Shown here: positions 34,872 through 43,602 of the stretch, one piece after another | Position numbering within the stretch: position 1 is the first letter of the stretch | How the letters are laid out: every line of letters starts with the position of its first letter | DNA from: CBDCYS01 sp965226245 | Lineage (GTDB): Bacteria; Acidobacteriota; Terriglobia; Bryobacterales; UBA6623 | Assembly (NCBI GenBank): GCA_965226245.1 | Contig: CBDDCL010000015.1 | Span: 2,232,001 to 2,296,000, forward strand | Direction of reading: 5' to 3' | Length of the DNA stretch: 64,000 nt | Translations under genes and position numbers: made by a program | Notes under the pieces: generated by a model | What the model was told of the DNA's origin: nothing | The model's input: the letters and a program-made list of their open reading frames with translations, nothing else | Databases searched by the model: none

Positions 34872-37511
34872 TTACTTCTCTGCAGCTTTCGGTCCCTTGT
34901 CGGTGTTGAGCCGTTGCGCCCACTTCTCCAGCAGCGTCAGCGCTTCGATCGGGCGGAGCGCGTTGAGATCGAGCGCTTGCAACTCTTCGGCGATGCCGTG
35001 CTCGGTGGGGTCAGGGAAGATGGACGTTTGCACGGGACTGGGGGAGGCTTCGCTCGAAAGCTCCTCGGAAACCGAATGCTCTTTTTCTTCGTGGCGGGCG
35101 AGCACGGCGCGCGCGCGCTGTACGACCTCCAGCGGCAGACCCGCCAGGCGCGCCACTTCGATGCCGTAACTGCGGTCGGCTTTTCCAGGTTCCACCTTGC
35201 GGAGGAAGATAACCTGGTCGCCCGATTCCTTCACCGAGACATGTAAATTCGCCACGCCCGTAAGCAGCTCGGCCAGCTCGGTCAGCTCGTGGTAGTGCGT
35301 TGCGAACAGCGTTTTGGCGCGGGTTTTCGCGTGGATGTGCTCGACCACCGCCCAGGCGATCGCGAGGCCGTCGAAGGTGGCCGTTCCACGCCCGATCTCG
35401 TCGAGAAGGATCAGGCTTTTCGCGGTCGCCGTGTTGAGAATCTCCGCCGTTTCCGTCATCTCAACCATGAAAGTCGAGCGCCCCATGGCGAGGTTGTCGC
35501 TGGCGCCGATGCGAGTGAAGATGCGGTCGATGATGGGCAGCGTAGCGCTCGTTGCCGGGACGAGGGAGCCCATCTGCGCCAGGATGGCGATCAGAGCCGT
35601 CTGGCGGAGGTAGGTCGATTTGCCTCCCATGTTGGGGCCAGTGATGAGTGCCAGCAAATGGCTGCTGTCGTTCAAGTAGACATCGTTGGGGATGAAGCGC
35701 TCGGCGTTGCAGGTGTCCGCCAGGCGCTCGACGACCGGGTGCCTGCCAGCCGCGATTTGGATGACGCCGCCGGAGTTGAAGGCGGGACGAACATAGTCGT
35801 ATTCAGCGGCGATCTGGGCCAGGCCGCGAAGCACGTCCAGCTCGGCCACCCGTGCGGCGCTGGAACGGATTCGCTGAGCCTCGGCGGCGATTGCCGCCCG
35901 CACTTCTTCGAAGCGGGCTTTCTCGCGTTCGAGGATTTTCTCTTCCGCTTGCAGGACTTTGCTTTCGTACTCCTTGAGTTCAGGCGTGATGAAGCGCTCG
36001 GCGTTGACCAGTGTTTGCTTGCGGTCATAGTCGGAAGGCACGGCCGACAGATTCGCTTTCGACACCTCAATGTAGAATCCGAAGACATTGTTGAAGCGGA
36101 CTTTGAGCGAATGAATGCCGGTTCGCTGGCGTTCGCGCGATTCGATTTGGGCGATGTAGGCGCGGCTGTTGCGCCGGATGCCGCGCAGCTCATCGAGCTC
36201 AGAGTCGATTCCTTCCCGAATGACGCCGCCGTCGGAAAGCTTGATGGGTGGCTCATCGGCGAGAGTCAGCAGAATCGTCTCGCGGACATCGGCCAGCTCG
36301 TCGAGGCGGTCATGAAGTTCGACCATGCGCGAGGACTGAAGTTCCCCGATCAGCGTCCGCAAGACAGGCAGCGACTTGAACGACGAACCCAAGCCCAGCA
36401 AGTCACGGGGGTTGGCGGAACCCAGCGTGACTTTGGCCAGCAGGCGTTCGATATCCAGGATCTTCGCCAACTCGCGCTGGATTTCGGCGCCGCGAATCGT
36501 TTGCCTGGTCAGCTCCTCCACTCCATCGAGGCGCGATTCGATTTCCTCCCGCGAAACCGACGGGCGCAGCAGCCATTGGCGCAGCAGCCTCTTGCCCATC
36601 GGCGTCTGCGTCTTGTCGATGATTCGCAGCAGCGTGGAGGACGCTTCGCCGCCGAAGAGAGGCTCGACCAACTCGAGATGCCGCACCGTGATCGTGTCGA
36701 GCACCATCCAATCGTGCTGTGTGTAATAAGTCGGCGGCTCGAGGTGCTGCAAGGTGGCCCGTTGCGTGTCGCGCAGGTAATGCAGAACGGCTCCGGCGGC
36801 AGCGACCGCGGCGGGGTGGCCAGCTGCGCCGAGTCCGTCGAGCGAGTGCAGTTTGAAGTGCGAGGAAAGAATCCTCCGGGAATAGTCCAGATCGAAGACC
36901 CAGGACTCGATCTCCGTGCGCATGTAGTTCGCGCCGGGTTGGGACCCGTTGGAGTCGTCCGCGAATAAAGGACCCGCCGAAGCTTGCAGAACCTCCTTCA
37001 CGCCCATCTCAGCCAAGGCAGGGTCGACTTCGGAGGCAGCGACTTCGGTCATGCGAAACTCGCCGGTTGAAACGTCGACGCAGGCGAGCCCGGCGCGGTC
37101 TCCCTTGGCCGCGACCGCGGCGAGATAGTTGTTGCGGCCCGCATCGAGCAGCTTCGGGTCGCTGGCGGTGCCGGGAGTGATGACGCGCGTGATCTCGCGC
37201 CGGACAAGCTTCTTTCCCTGCTGGGCGTCCTCGACCTGATCGGCGATCGCCAGGCGGTGGCCCTTTGAGATCAGCTTGTTGATGTAGCCGTCGACCGAGT
37301 GAGCGGGCACGCCGCACATCGGGATCGGCTCGCCTTTTTCTTTATTGCGCGAGGTGAGGGTGATTTCGAGGTCGCGTGAGGCAACGACGGCATCCTCGTA
37401 AAAAAGCTCGAAGAAATCCCCCAGCCGGAACAAAAGCAGATGATCCGGCTTTTGCTGCTTGATCGAATGGTACTGACGCATCAACGGCGTCGAGGGTTGT
37501 GAGGACGCCAT
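34872..37511 (-). CDS. mutS: DNA mismatch repair protein MutS
   Basis: A complete 879-residue MutS1. The mismatch-binding N-terminal domain has the Phe-x-Glu motif in LGDFFELF (Phe33-Phe34-Glu35). The ATPase domain has Walker A GPNMGGKST (about residue 625), then SLVPATSATLPIIDRIFTRIG, the Walker B LILLDEIGRGTATFDG, and the conserved LFATHYHEL. A C-terminal helix (LNALRPIEALTLLEKW) fits the usual dimer/tetramer segment. It recognises base mismatches and recruits MutL. It is alone in its direction here, with no mutL next to it. Length and motifs suggest it is functional. Confidence 0.97.
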   Translation of the reverse strand: MASSQPSTPLMRQYHSIKQQKPDHLLLFRLGDFFELFYEDAVVASRDLEITLTSRNKEKGEPIPMCGVPAHSVDGYINKLISKGHRLAIADQVEDAQQGKKLVRREITRVITPGTASDPKLLDAGRNNYLAAVAAKGDRAGLACVDVSTGEFRMTEVAASEVDPALAEMGVKEVLQASAGPLFADDSNGSQPGANYMRTEIESWVFDLDYSRRILSSHFKLHSLDGLGAAGHPAAVAAAGAVLHYLRDTQRATLQHLEPPTYYTQHDWMVLDTITVRHLELVEPLFGGEASSTLLRIIDKTQTPMGKRLLRQWLLRPSVSREEIESRLDGVEELTRQTIRGAEIQRELAKILDIERLLAKVTLGSANPRDLLGLGSSFKSLPVLRTLIGELQSSRMVELHDRLDELADVRETILLTLADEPPIKLSDGGVIREGIDSELDELRGIRRNSRAYIAQIESRERQRTGIHSLKVRFNNVFGFYIEVSKANLSAVPSDYDRKQTLVNAERFITPELKEYESKVLQAEEKILEREKARFEEVRAAIAAEAQRIRSSAARVAELDVLRGLAQIAAEYDYVRPAFNSGGVIQIAAGRHPVVERLADTCNAERFIPNDVYLNDSSHLLALITGPNMGGKSTYLRQTALIAILAQMGSLVPATSATLPIIDRIFTRIGASDNLAMGRSTFMVEMTETAEILNTATAKSLILLDEIGRGTATFDGLAIAWAVVEHIHAKTRAKTLFATHYHELTELAELLTGVANLHVSVKESGDQVIFLRKVEPGKADRSYGIEVARLAGLPLEVVQRARAVLARHEEKEHSVSEELSSEASPSPVQTSIFPDPTEHGIAEELQALDLNALRPIEALTLLEKWAQRLNTDKGPKAAEK

Positions 37512-37621
37512 TCGGGGTGTGGGGAGAAGCGACTCCGATTATACAAGAGCGGGAGGACGTCGAGCCGTGCAAACACTAGCAGAGCGGGAAGGGCGTTGCT
37601 CCAGACTTGTAGACTGGTCAT

Positions 37622-37867
37622 ATGAAGCGCTTGACCATCAAGCTGGACCCAGACTTTGAGCGGGACTTACGGAAATACATGGAGCAGCAGAACATATCGT
37701 CGAAGTCGGAGGCCATCCGACAGGCGGTGCACAAGGCGGTTGGCAATCGAGTGGGCACTAGTGCTAGTGGCGACTTTCGCCATTGGCTTGGTCTGGGGCT
37801 GAAGGCGCCGCTTCGCCGCGAGCGCCGGTTCTTTAGCGAGGATGACCTTTGGTCGAAGACTCTTTGA
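37622..37867 (+). CDS. Ribbon-helix-helix (CopG-type) protein, possible orphan antitoxin
   Basis: An 81-residue protein. MKRLTIKLDPDFERDLRKYM and SSKSEAIRQAVHKAV form a ribbon-helix-helix DNA-binding domain. The tail has DFRHWLGLGLKAPL and RRERRFFSEDDLWSK, typical of antitoxins that pair with PIN or RelE toxins. No toxin frame lies downstream (37868-37955). It is divergent from mutS, 110 bp apart, so it may act on that promoter region; that is speculation. Confidence 0.75.
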   Translation: MKRLTIKLDPDFERDLRKYMEQQNISSKSEAIRQAVHKAVGNRVGTSASGDFRHWLGLGLKAPLRRERRFFSEDDLWSKTL

Positions 37868-37955
37868 GCTTGGTGATGTTTCTTCAGAGACGTAGTCGGA
37901 CGGCGGGAAATGTTTCCGAGCCAATCTCGATGGATTCCGCCGCGGAGTTCGTTGC

Positions 37956-38984
37956 TCACGTTCCCGGCGGATAATACCCGGCGCGGTGGTCGACTTGCGT
38001 TTCGGCGTTGAGTTTGACTTTGACCTCGATGCGCCGGAAGCGGCCGTCACTGAACGGCGTCGGCGGTGCGTAACCAAGAATGTACTGACTTTGCACCGCG
38101 CCGGAAACGTCGAGAATGGCCCGGTAAAGGGCTTCGAGCTGGGCGCGTGCGTATTCGCCCGTTCCTACCGTGCGGGCGAAGTTGCCGGCGTCCTGCGGGT
38201 TGGAAAGATAGCCCGAGACATCGGAGTGGACGTCCTCCATGGGATGCACCAAGCGCCCGCCGGTGGCGCTGATCATGCGCTTCAAGTTCTTCTCTTCTTT
38301 CTCGTGGAAGCCCCAAGCAACCGTGCTGATAGCATAGATCGTCACTTGCGCCCGTTGAGCCGCGGCGATCACTTCCTCCACTGTGTGTTTGCTGGCGTTG
38401 TCGTGCCCGTCGCCGACGATCACGATGACCTTACGGGGCTCTCCGGCGCCCTGATAGTCCTTGGACGCCAAGATCTTGCCGCAGGCTTCAAACGCGGCGT
38501 CGATCATGGAGCTGCCGCCGCCATGCTTGAGTTTATTCATCCTGTCGGCGATCAGGTAGGGGTCCTTGGTCATCTTGACCAGCAGGTCGACTTCGGTGTG
38601 GTAGCCGATCAAGAAACCCTGGTTGTCCCCTCCCTCGGGAATCAAGATATAGGCCAGGTCGCCGATGGTTTCCTGGTAGGTCTTGTAATAGAGCCGTGCC
38701 GTGTTGCTGAGATCGATCAAGAACCCGGCGTAGAGGGGAGGCAGATTTTCCTTGTCCGTGCTCCTCGCGAAATAGCGGATCTGCACGGGCTCGCCGTCCT
38801 CGAAGACTGCGAAGTCCTCCTTATTCAGATCGACGATGAACTTGCCGTCGGTATCCGCCACGGTGACGGGCACGTTGACGACGTTGACGTCGACGCGGAT
38901 CGACTCGGTGGTCTCGGTCTCAGTTTCCTGCGCGGCCAGACAGCCCAACGCCAGCAGCAGCAGGATCGCAAGTCGTTTCATCAT
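37956..38984 (-). CDS. Exported VWFA-related protein (acidobacterial TIGR03436 type)
   Basis: A 342-residue secreted or membrane-anchored protein. The signal peptide is MMKRLAILLLLALGCLAA. Next is a conserved domain with VDVNVVNVPVTVADTDGKF and LNKEDFAVFEDGEPVQI, then a von Willebrand A domain. The metal-site motif is DLSNT, slightly off the DxSxS consensus. VIVGDGHDNAS supplies later ligands. The C-terminus YILGYAPPTPFSDGRFRRIEV is characteristic of the acidobacterial family. Function is unknown in the family; a role in surface protein interaction is likely. It is a strong taxonomic marker. Confidence 0.9.
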   Translation of the reverse strand: MMKRLAILLLLALGCLAAQETETETTESIRVDVNVVNVPVTVADTDGKFIVDLNKEDFAVFEDGEPVQIRYFARSTDKENLPPLYAGFLIDLSNTARLYYKTYQETIGDLAYILIPEGGDNQGFLIGYHTEVDLLVKMTKDPYLIADRMNKLKHGGGSSMIDAAFEACGKILASKDYQGAGEPRKVIVIVGDGHDNASKHTVEEVIAAAQRAQVTIYAISTVAWGFHEKEEKNLKRMISATGGRLVHPMEDVHSDVSGYLSNPQDAGNFARTVGTGEYARAQLEALYRAILDVSGAVQSQYILGYAPPTPFSDGRFRRIEVKVKLNAETQVDHRAGYYPPGT

Positions 38985-39329
38985 CTAGGCCAGCAACCTT
39001 TGTTAGTTATTCTACCCCACCGATCAGTCGTTTAGGGTCGTCACGAGCTTCAAATCCATGTAACGAATGGAGGCTGATGTTCGTTGGAAGACAAATCGGC
39101 AGGCGCGTGTTGGAGGCCGGCGAGCCCCCGATCGCACGGGAGCAGGCCTTTCCGCAATGGACCTACGGACCGGCCGGCGGCAAAGGCCATGGCATGTAGC
39201 TCATAATCGCCGTTACAGGCTCAAGCTAGTGAGCAGAACAAGCTCAAGCGGCGAGCACGACAACTCGGATACGAACTGGTGCCGATCCAGGCGGGCTAAC
39301 ACAGGAGGTTCCTTGGAGTCAGTGTGAAG
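38985..39329. other. Intergenic region with a transposase C-terminal scrap
   Basis: Contains at 39231-39299 a plus-strand end QNKLKRRARQLGYELVPIQAG followed by a TAA (39297-39299), which looks like the last residues of some transposase, family not identified. Otherwise no gene is seen. Confidence 0.4.
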
Positions 39330-39845
39330 CTGCTGAGAGCAGCAGTCAAGTCAACCCCCAAGTCATTGATGGAAAGAAACCCTCGCCCTTGGATGAAGTA
39401 CTGCGCCAAGGAGCGCGCCAGATGCTCGTCAAGGCCGTGGAAGCCGCAGTGGCTGCCTTACATCGAAACCCATCAGCACGAAGTCGACGAGAACGGCCGG
39501 CGGCTGGTGGTGCGCAACGGTCACGCCCGCGAGCGCACCATCGTCAGCGGCGTGGGGCAGCTGAAGATCCAGGCGCCGCGGGTCGACGATCGCCGAGTCG
39601 ATGAGCAAGGCCGGCGCTTTCGTTTCACTTCCGAGATCCTGCCGCCGTACCTGCGGCGCACGAAAAGCGTCGAGGAACTTATCCCGTGGTTGTACCTAAA
39701 AGGGATCTCGACGGGCGATTTCAGTGAAGCGCTGGAGGCCTTGCTGGGGCCCGACGCTGCGGGCCTGTCGGCGACGACGGTGGTGCGTCTCAAAGACGTC
39801 TGGCGCCGCGAGTACGAGGCTTGGTCGAAGCGCGACCTCAGCGTC
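39330..39845 (+). pseudogene. IS256-family transposase fragment
   Basis: Encodes the N-terminal half of an IS256-type transposase: LDEVLRQGARQMLVKAVEA in one frame, then after a shift near 39458 YIETHQHEVDENGRRLVVRN, ILPPYLRRTKSVEELIPWL and LYLKGISTGDFSEALEALLG. It ends at WSKRDLS, where sequence of another element begins. The catalytic domain is lost. Confidence 0.85.
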
Positions 39846-39990
39846 AGGGCTGGCCGGCGGTACTTCGTAATCCACACCAAGTGCAGGTGGATCTCGAACA
39901 CCGTATGCGCGCCGCGTCGGTATTCCGCCATCCCCCAAGCCTATCGCGCGGCGCGCTCGCTGAAGCCGTCGCCTGAAAGGCGAGGGCTTT
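39846..39990 (-). mobile_element. IS200/IS605-type left end with tnpA fragment
   Basis: From ATG 39931 the minus strand encodes MAEYRRGAHTVFEIHLHLVW then ITKYRRPAL, the opening of a Y1-type TnpA. It stops at the IS256 junction near 39846. Upstream is the subterminal hairpin (39963-39989; arms AAGCCGTCGCCT and AGGCGAGGGCTT, one mismatch), typical of these single-strand-transposing elements. Confidence 0.85.
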
Positions 39991-40004
39991 AACCCTCCCA
40001 GACT

Positions 40005-40067
40005 GGGACAGTAAGTCTCGTCGACCTCGACACTTCCGCCCAGCTGTTCCCGTCCCAGCCGAACCAA
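40005..40067 (-). pseudogene. Fragment of an IS1595-like transposase
   Basis: Encodes VRLGREQLGGSVEVDETYC, which corresponds to RPGRNRLVGRVEVDETYVG of the intact IS1595 transposases in this window. It breaks off where the IS200/IS605 end begins. It is a short piece from a different IS1595 subgroup. Confidence 0.7.
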
Positions 40068-40145
40068 TCAGTGGAGCTTCATTTACACAGAAAATGCCGC
40101 TTGACCGATTCCTCCGCTTCATCTTTTTTGCTACACTGGACTCGC

Positions 40146-43100
40146 GTGACGCGGAATGCCGTCTCTTCCATCGCCGTTCGCGGACCGGGCGTTGTCGTCT
40201 GTTTGCTGTCGGCGGCTTGCGGGCTCCAAGGCCCGGCGACGAGCGGCAACCTGACCGTTCCGCAGGGGTTTGCCATCGAAATTGCCGCCGGCCCCCCGCT
40301 GGTCGAGCGCCCCATGATCGTCGACATGGACGAACAGGGGTGTCTCTACGTCGCCGAATCCTCCGGTTCGAACGACCCCGTGCAACAGCAACTGGCCGAG
40401 AAGCCGCACAGCATCTTGCGTCTCGAGGACACCGACGGCGACGGGCGCTTCGATCGCCGCGTCGTCTTCGCGGACAAGATGATGCTCCCCGAAGGCGTGC
40501 TGTGGCACGACGGCTCGCTCTACGTCGCTGCGCCGCCCGCCATCTGGAAGCTTACCGACACCGACGGCGACGGCACAGCCGATCAGCGGGAAGAATGGTT
40601 CGACGCCAAGACGTTGACCAACTGCGCCAACGACCTGCATGGACCCTATCTCGGTCCCGACGGTTGGATCTATTGGACCAAAGGCGCCTTCGCCGAGCAG
40701 ACCTACGAGCGTCCCGGACTCCGGCCGCTGGTCACCAAAGCGGCTCACGTCTTTCGACGGCGGCCCGACGGCGGCCCGGTCGAGGCGGTTTTGACCGGCG
40801 GCATGGACAACCCGGTGGAAGTCGCCTTCACGCCGGAAGGGGAGCGCTTCCTCACCTCCACTTTCTTGCAGCATCCGCAATTGGGCCGGCGCGACGGAAT
40901 TCTGCACGCCGTCTATGGCGGCGTCTACGGGAAGGTCCACTCAGTGACCGACAGCCATCCAATGACGGGAGGCTACTTGCCGGTGACGACTCACTTGGGC
41001 CCGGCGGCGCCGGTCGGGTTGGCGCGTTACCAGTCGTCCGTTTTCGGGGACGGCTATCGCAACAATCTATTCGCGACGTTGTTCAACATGCACAAAGTCA
41101 CCCGGCACATTCTGAAGCCGGCGGGCGCGACTTACGAAACCGAGGACTCCGATTTCCTGGTATCCGGCAACCCCGACTTTCACCCGACTGATGTGATGGA
41201 AGACGCCGACGGAAGCTTGTTGATCGTCGACACCGGGGCCTGGTACAAGTTGTGCTGCCCGACTTCGCAACTGTCGAAACCCGATGTGCTGGGGGCGATC
41301 TACCGCGTCCGCCGGCGGGGCGCGCCGGCGATCCGTGATCCGCGCGGTTCCGAGCTTCGCTGGCAGGCGATGGCGCCAGGCGAGCTGACCGAATTGCTGG
41401 CGGACAGCCGCCCGTTTGTTCGCAAGCGCTCGATTGAAGTCTTGGCAAAGAAAGGCGAGGCGGCCGTCTCGGCTCTGATCGAAGTTTTGCTGTCAGGCGC
41501 CCCGCCCCAGGCCCGCCGGAATGCGGTTTGGGCGCTGACGCGCATTCCGGGCGCGCCGGCCAGGAACGCCGTTCGCCGGGCCTTGGCCGACCCCGATCCG
41601 AGTGTTCGGCACGCGGTCTCGCATTCGATCAGCGTTTGGCGCGACCGCGATGCTGTGGAGGCTTTGTCGGCGCAGCTTCAGACAGGCGATGACGCGCTGA
41701 AACGAGTGAGCGCTGAGGCTCTCGGACGCATCGGCGATAGCAGGGCCGTTCCACATTTACTCGCGGCCGCCGGCGAGGCGGCGGGCGAGGTGCTGACTCA
41801 CTCGCTGACCTATGCCTTGATCGAAATCGGCGATCCGCGGGCGACGCGATCGGGGCTCGAAAGCCCGTCGCCGCGCACGCGGCGGGCGGCGTTGCTGGCG
41901 CTGGACCAGATGGAGCAACGCTCGCTCGGCTCCTCAACGGTGATTTCGCTGCTGTCCTCATCCGACCCGGCGCTTGCCGAAACCGCCGAGTGGATCGCCG
42001 GGCGACACCCGGAGTGGGGTCGCGCGCTATCCGGTTTCTTTCGCCGTCGTTTGATGAGCCTGCCGGCGGGCGAGGAAACAGCGTTCGAGCAACAGCTCCA
42101 GAAATTCATGAGCGACCCCGCGATTCAGCAACTGGCGGCCGAAGTCGCCGGCCGGCCCGGCCCGAAACCCGCGTGCTTGACGGCTTTGCGAGCAATGGCG
42201 GCGACTGCTCCCGACGAGATGCCGCCGGGTTGGCCGCAGGCGCTGGCGGCGGCGCTCGCTTCGCCCGACCCCGAAGTGTCGGCCGAAGCAGTCACCGCGG
42301 TGCGGAAACTGCCTCGCGAGGAACTCGACGAACAGCTCACCACCGCGCTGGCGCGGGTCGCGCGCGACGAGCGGGCGGCCGGCAACGCCCGCGTCGAGGC
42401 GCTCGAAGCGGCGGCGGAAATCTTCGGCCCCCTGTCTTCCGGCCTGTTTGACTTCCTGCTGGCGCGAGCGAGGCCGAGCGAACCGGTTGACGTCCGCACG
42501 CCAGCGGCGCGGGCCCTGGCCGCGGTTTCGCTGTCTCGGGAGCAGCTCGGGAAGCTTGCCGGCGCGTTGCCGGCGGCCGGTCCGATGGAGTTACCTCTGC
42601 TGGTCGAGGCCTTCGCGGCTGGCGGCGACGAGGAGCTGGGCCGCCAATGGGTTGAGGCTTTGGCTGAAGCGCGGGGCCTGGCCAACCTCCGCGCGGATAT
42701 CCTTGAACGGGTAGCTGCGGCGTATCCCGAATCAGTTCGGGAGTTGGCCCGTGGTTTGCGGGATCCCGACGCCGACGACCCCGTAGCCCAACGCCGGCGG
42801 TTAGAGGAACTGCTGGTCTCGCTCAAGCCCGGCGATATCCGGCGCGGCCAGGCCGTTTTCAACAGTTCAGAAGCCGCCTGTTCCTCGTGCCACGCGGTCG
42901 GCTACGAGGGCGGCCGTGTGGGACCGGACTTGACGAAGATCGGGGAGATTCGCGACGAGCGCGATCTTCTCGAGTCCCTCGTTTTCCCGAGCGCAAGTTT
43001 CGTGCGCAGCTACGAACCGCTCGTCGTCGTAACTTCCAACGAGACCTACAGCGGCGTGCTGCTCGAGACGTCGGAAACCCATATGCTCCTCGCGACCGGC

Positions 43101-43256
43101 GCCGACGAGCAGGCGCGCATTCCGCGAGCCCGGATCGAGGAGCTGCGCCCGGGAACCGTCTCGGTCATGCCGTCGGGTTTGGACGGACAAATGACCGAAC
43201 AACAGATGGCCGACCTGCTGGCGTTCTTGAAAGCGACCCGCTGGGGCCCGCACTAG
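40146..43256 (+). CDS. PVC-type dehydrogenase/HEAT-repeat/cytochrome c lipoprotein
   Basis: A large exported lipoprotein, about 1036 residues. From GTG 40146 it starts VTRNAVSSIAVRG, and the lipobox is LLSAAC. An earlier start at 40071 is possible but lies next to transposon debris and would push the lipobox inward. Domains in order: a propeller-like 'membrane-bound dehydrogenase' (TIGR02604 type; RLEDTDGDGRFDRRVVFAD, TKGAFAEQTYERPG), a HEAT-repeat middle (VRKRSIEVLAKKGEAAVSAL and onward), and a C-terminal heme domain (TIGR02603 type) with CSSCH near residue 912. It probably oxidises a sugar-like substrate and passes electrons to heme c; no substrate is known. A paralogue follows at 43603. 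Confidence 0.88.
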   Translation: MTRNAVSSIAVRGPGVVVCLLSAACGLQGPATSGNLTVPQGFAIEIAAGPPLVERPMIVDMDEQGCLYVAESSGSNDPVQQQLAEKPHSILRLEDTDGDGRFDRRVVFADKMMLPEGVLWHDGSLYVAAPPAIWKLTDTDGDGTADQREEWFDAKTLTNCANDLHGPYLGPDGWIYWTKGAFAEQTYERPGLRPLVTKAAHVFRRRPDGGPVEAVLTGGMDNPVEVAFTPEGERFLTSTFLQHPQLGRRDGILHAVYGGVYGKVHSVTDSHPMTGGYLPVTTHLGPAAPVGLARYQSSVFGDGYRNNLFATLFNMHKVTRHILKPAGATYETEDSDFLVSGNPDFHPTDVMEDADGSLLIVDTGAWYKLCCPTSQLSKPDVLGAIYRVRRRGAPAIRDPRGSELRWQAMAPGELTELLADSRPFVRKRSIEVLAKKGEAAVSALIEVLLSGAPPQARRNAVWALTRIPGAPARNAVRRALADPDPSVRHAVSHSISVWRDRDAVEALSAQLQTGDDALKRVSAEALGRIGDSRAVPHLLAAAGEAAGEVLTHSLTYALIEIGDPRATRSGLESPSPRTRRAALLALDQMEQRSLGSSTVISLLSSSDPALAETAEWIAGRHPEWGRALSGFFRRRLMSLPAGEETAFEQQLQKFMSDPAIQQLAAEVAGRPGPKPACLTALRAMAATAPDEMPPGWPQALAAALASPDPEVSAEAVTAVRKLPREELDEQLTTALARVARDERAAGNARVEALEAAAEIFGPLSSGLFDFLLARARPSEPVDVRTPAARALAAVSLSREQLGKLAGALPAAGPMELPLLVEAFAAGGDEELGRQWVEALAEARGLANLRADILERVAAAYPESVRELARGLRDPDADDPVAQRRRLEELLVSLKPGDIRRGQAVFNSSEAACSSCHAVGYEGGRVGPDLTKIGEIRDERDLLESLVFPSASFVRSYEPLVVVTSNETYSGVLLETSETHMLLATGADEQARIPRARIEELRPGTVSVMPSGLDGQMTEQQMADLLAFLKATRWGPH

Positions 43257-43602
43257 CGGCTGCCCGCGCCGGCAGCCGACTCGATGGCATTGTCAAGTTA
43301 ATGAGCCCGAGGCGGTTTTGCCCTGAAGCGCGCCCGGACTTACTCTCTTTCAGCAAGCACAAGTCGCGGTCTTCCAGTCCGTGAAAGCTCGCTCCCTGAG
43401 CACGCGATGATGGAGTGCGTCATCTGGCGAAAGCCACCTATGTCACCGACGAGCTGACGAGCACAAAACTCAACGAGATCCGCCGGGAATTCTATGATCC
43501 AAAGCGGCCGCCTGCGGCCTCGAAATCGTCTGTGGCAGGGACAGGAATCGAGGGGAGAACGTTGGCCATCGACTTGATCGCAGTCCCGGCAAAGTAGCAG
43601 GC
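43257..43602. other. Intergenic region with one copy of an 18-bp repeat
   Basis: Contains ATGGCATTGTCAAGTTAA at 43284-43301, repeated exactly at 46782-46799. No gene is supported; a 60-codon open frame (43415-43597) has no recognisable content. Confidence 0.5.
43284..43301. repeat. 18-bp direct repeat, left copy (right copy 46782-46799)
   Basis: ATGGCATTGTCAAGTTAA appears on both sides of the second cytochrome gene, about 3.5 kb apart. It may be the remains of IS ends or a recombination scar. Confidence 0.8.

Noticed and set aside
35289..36968. A 559-codon plus-strand frame inside mutS
   Set aside because: Antisense to a well-conserved mutS; composition artefact.
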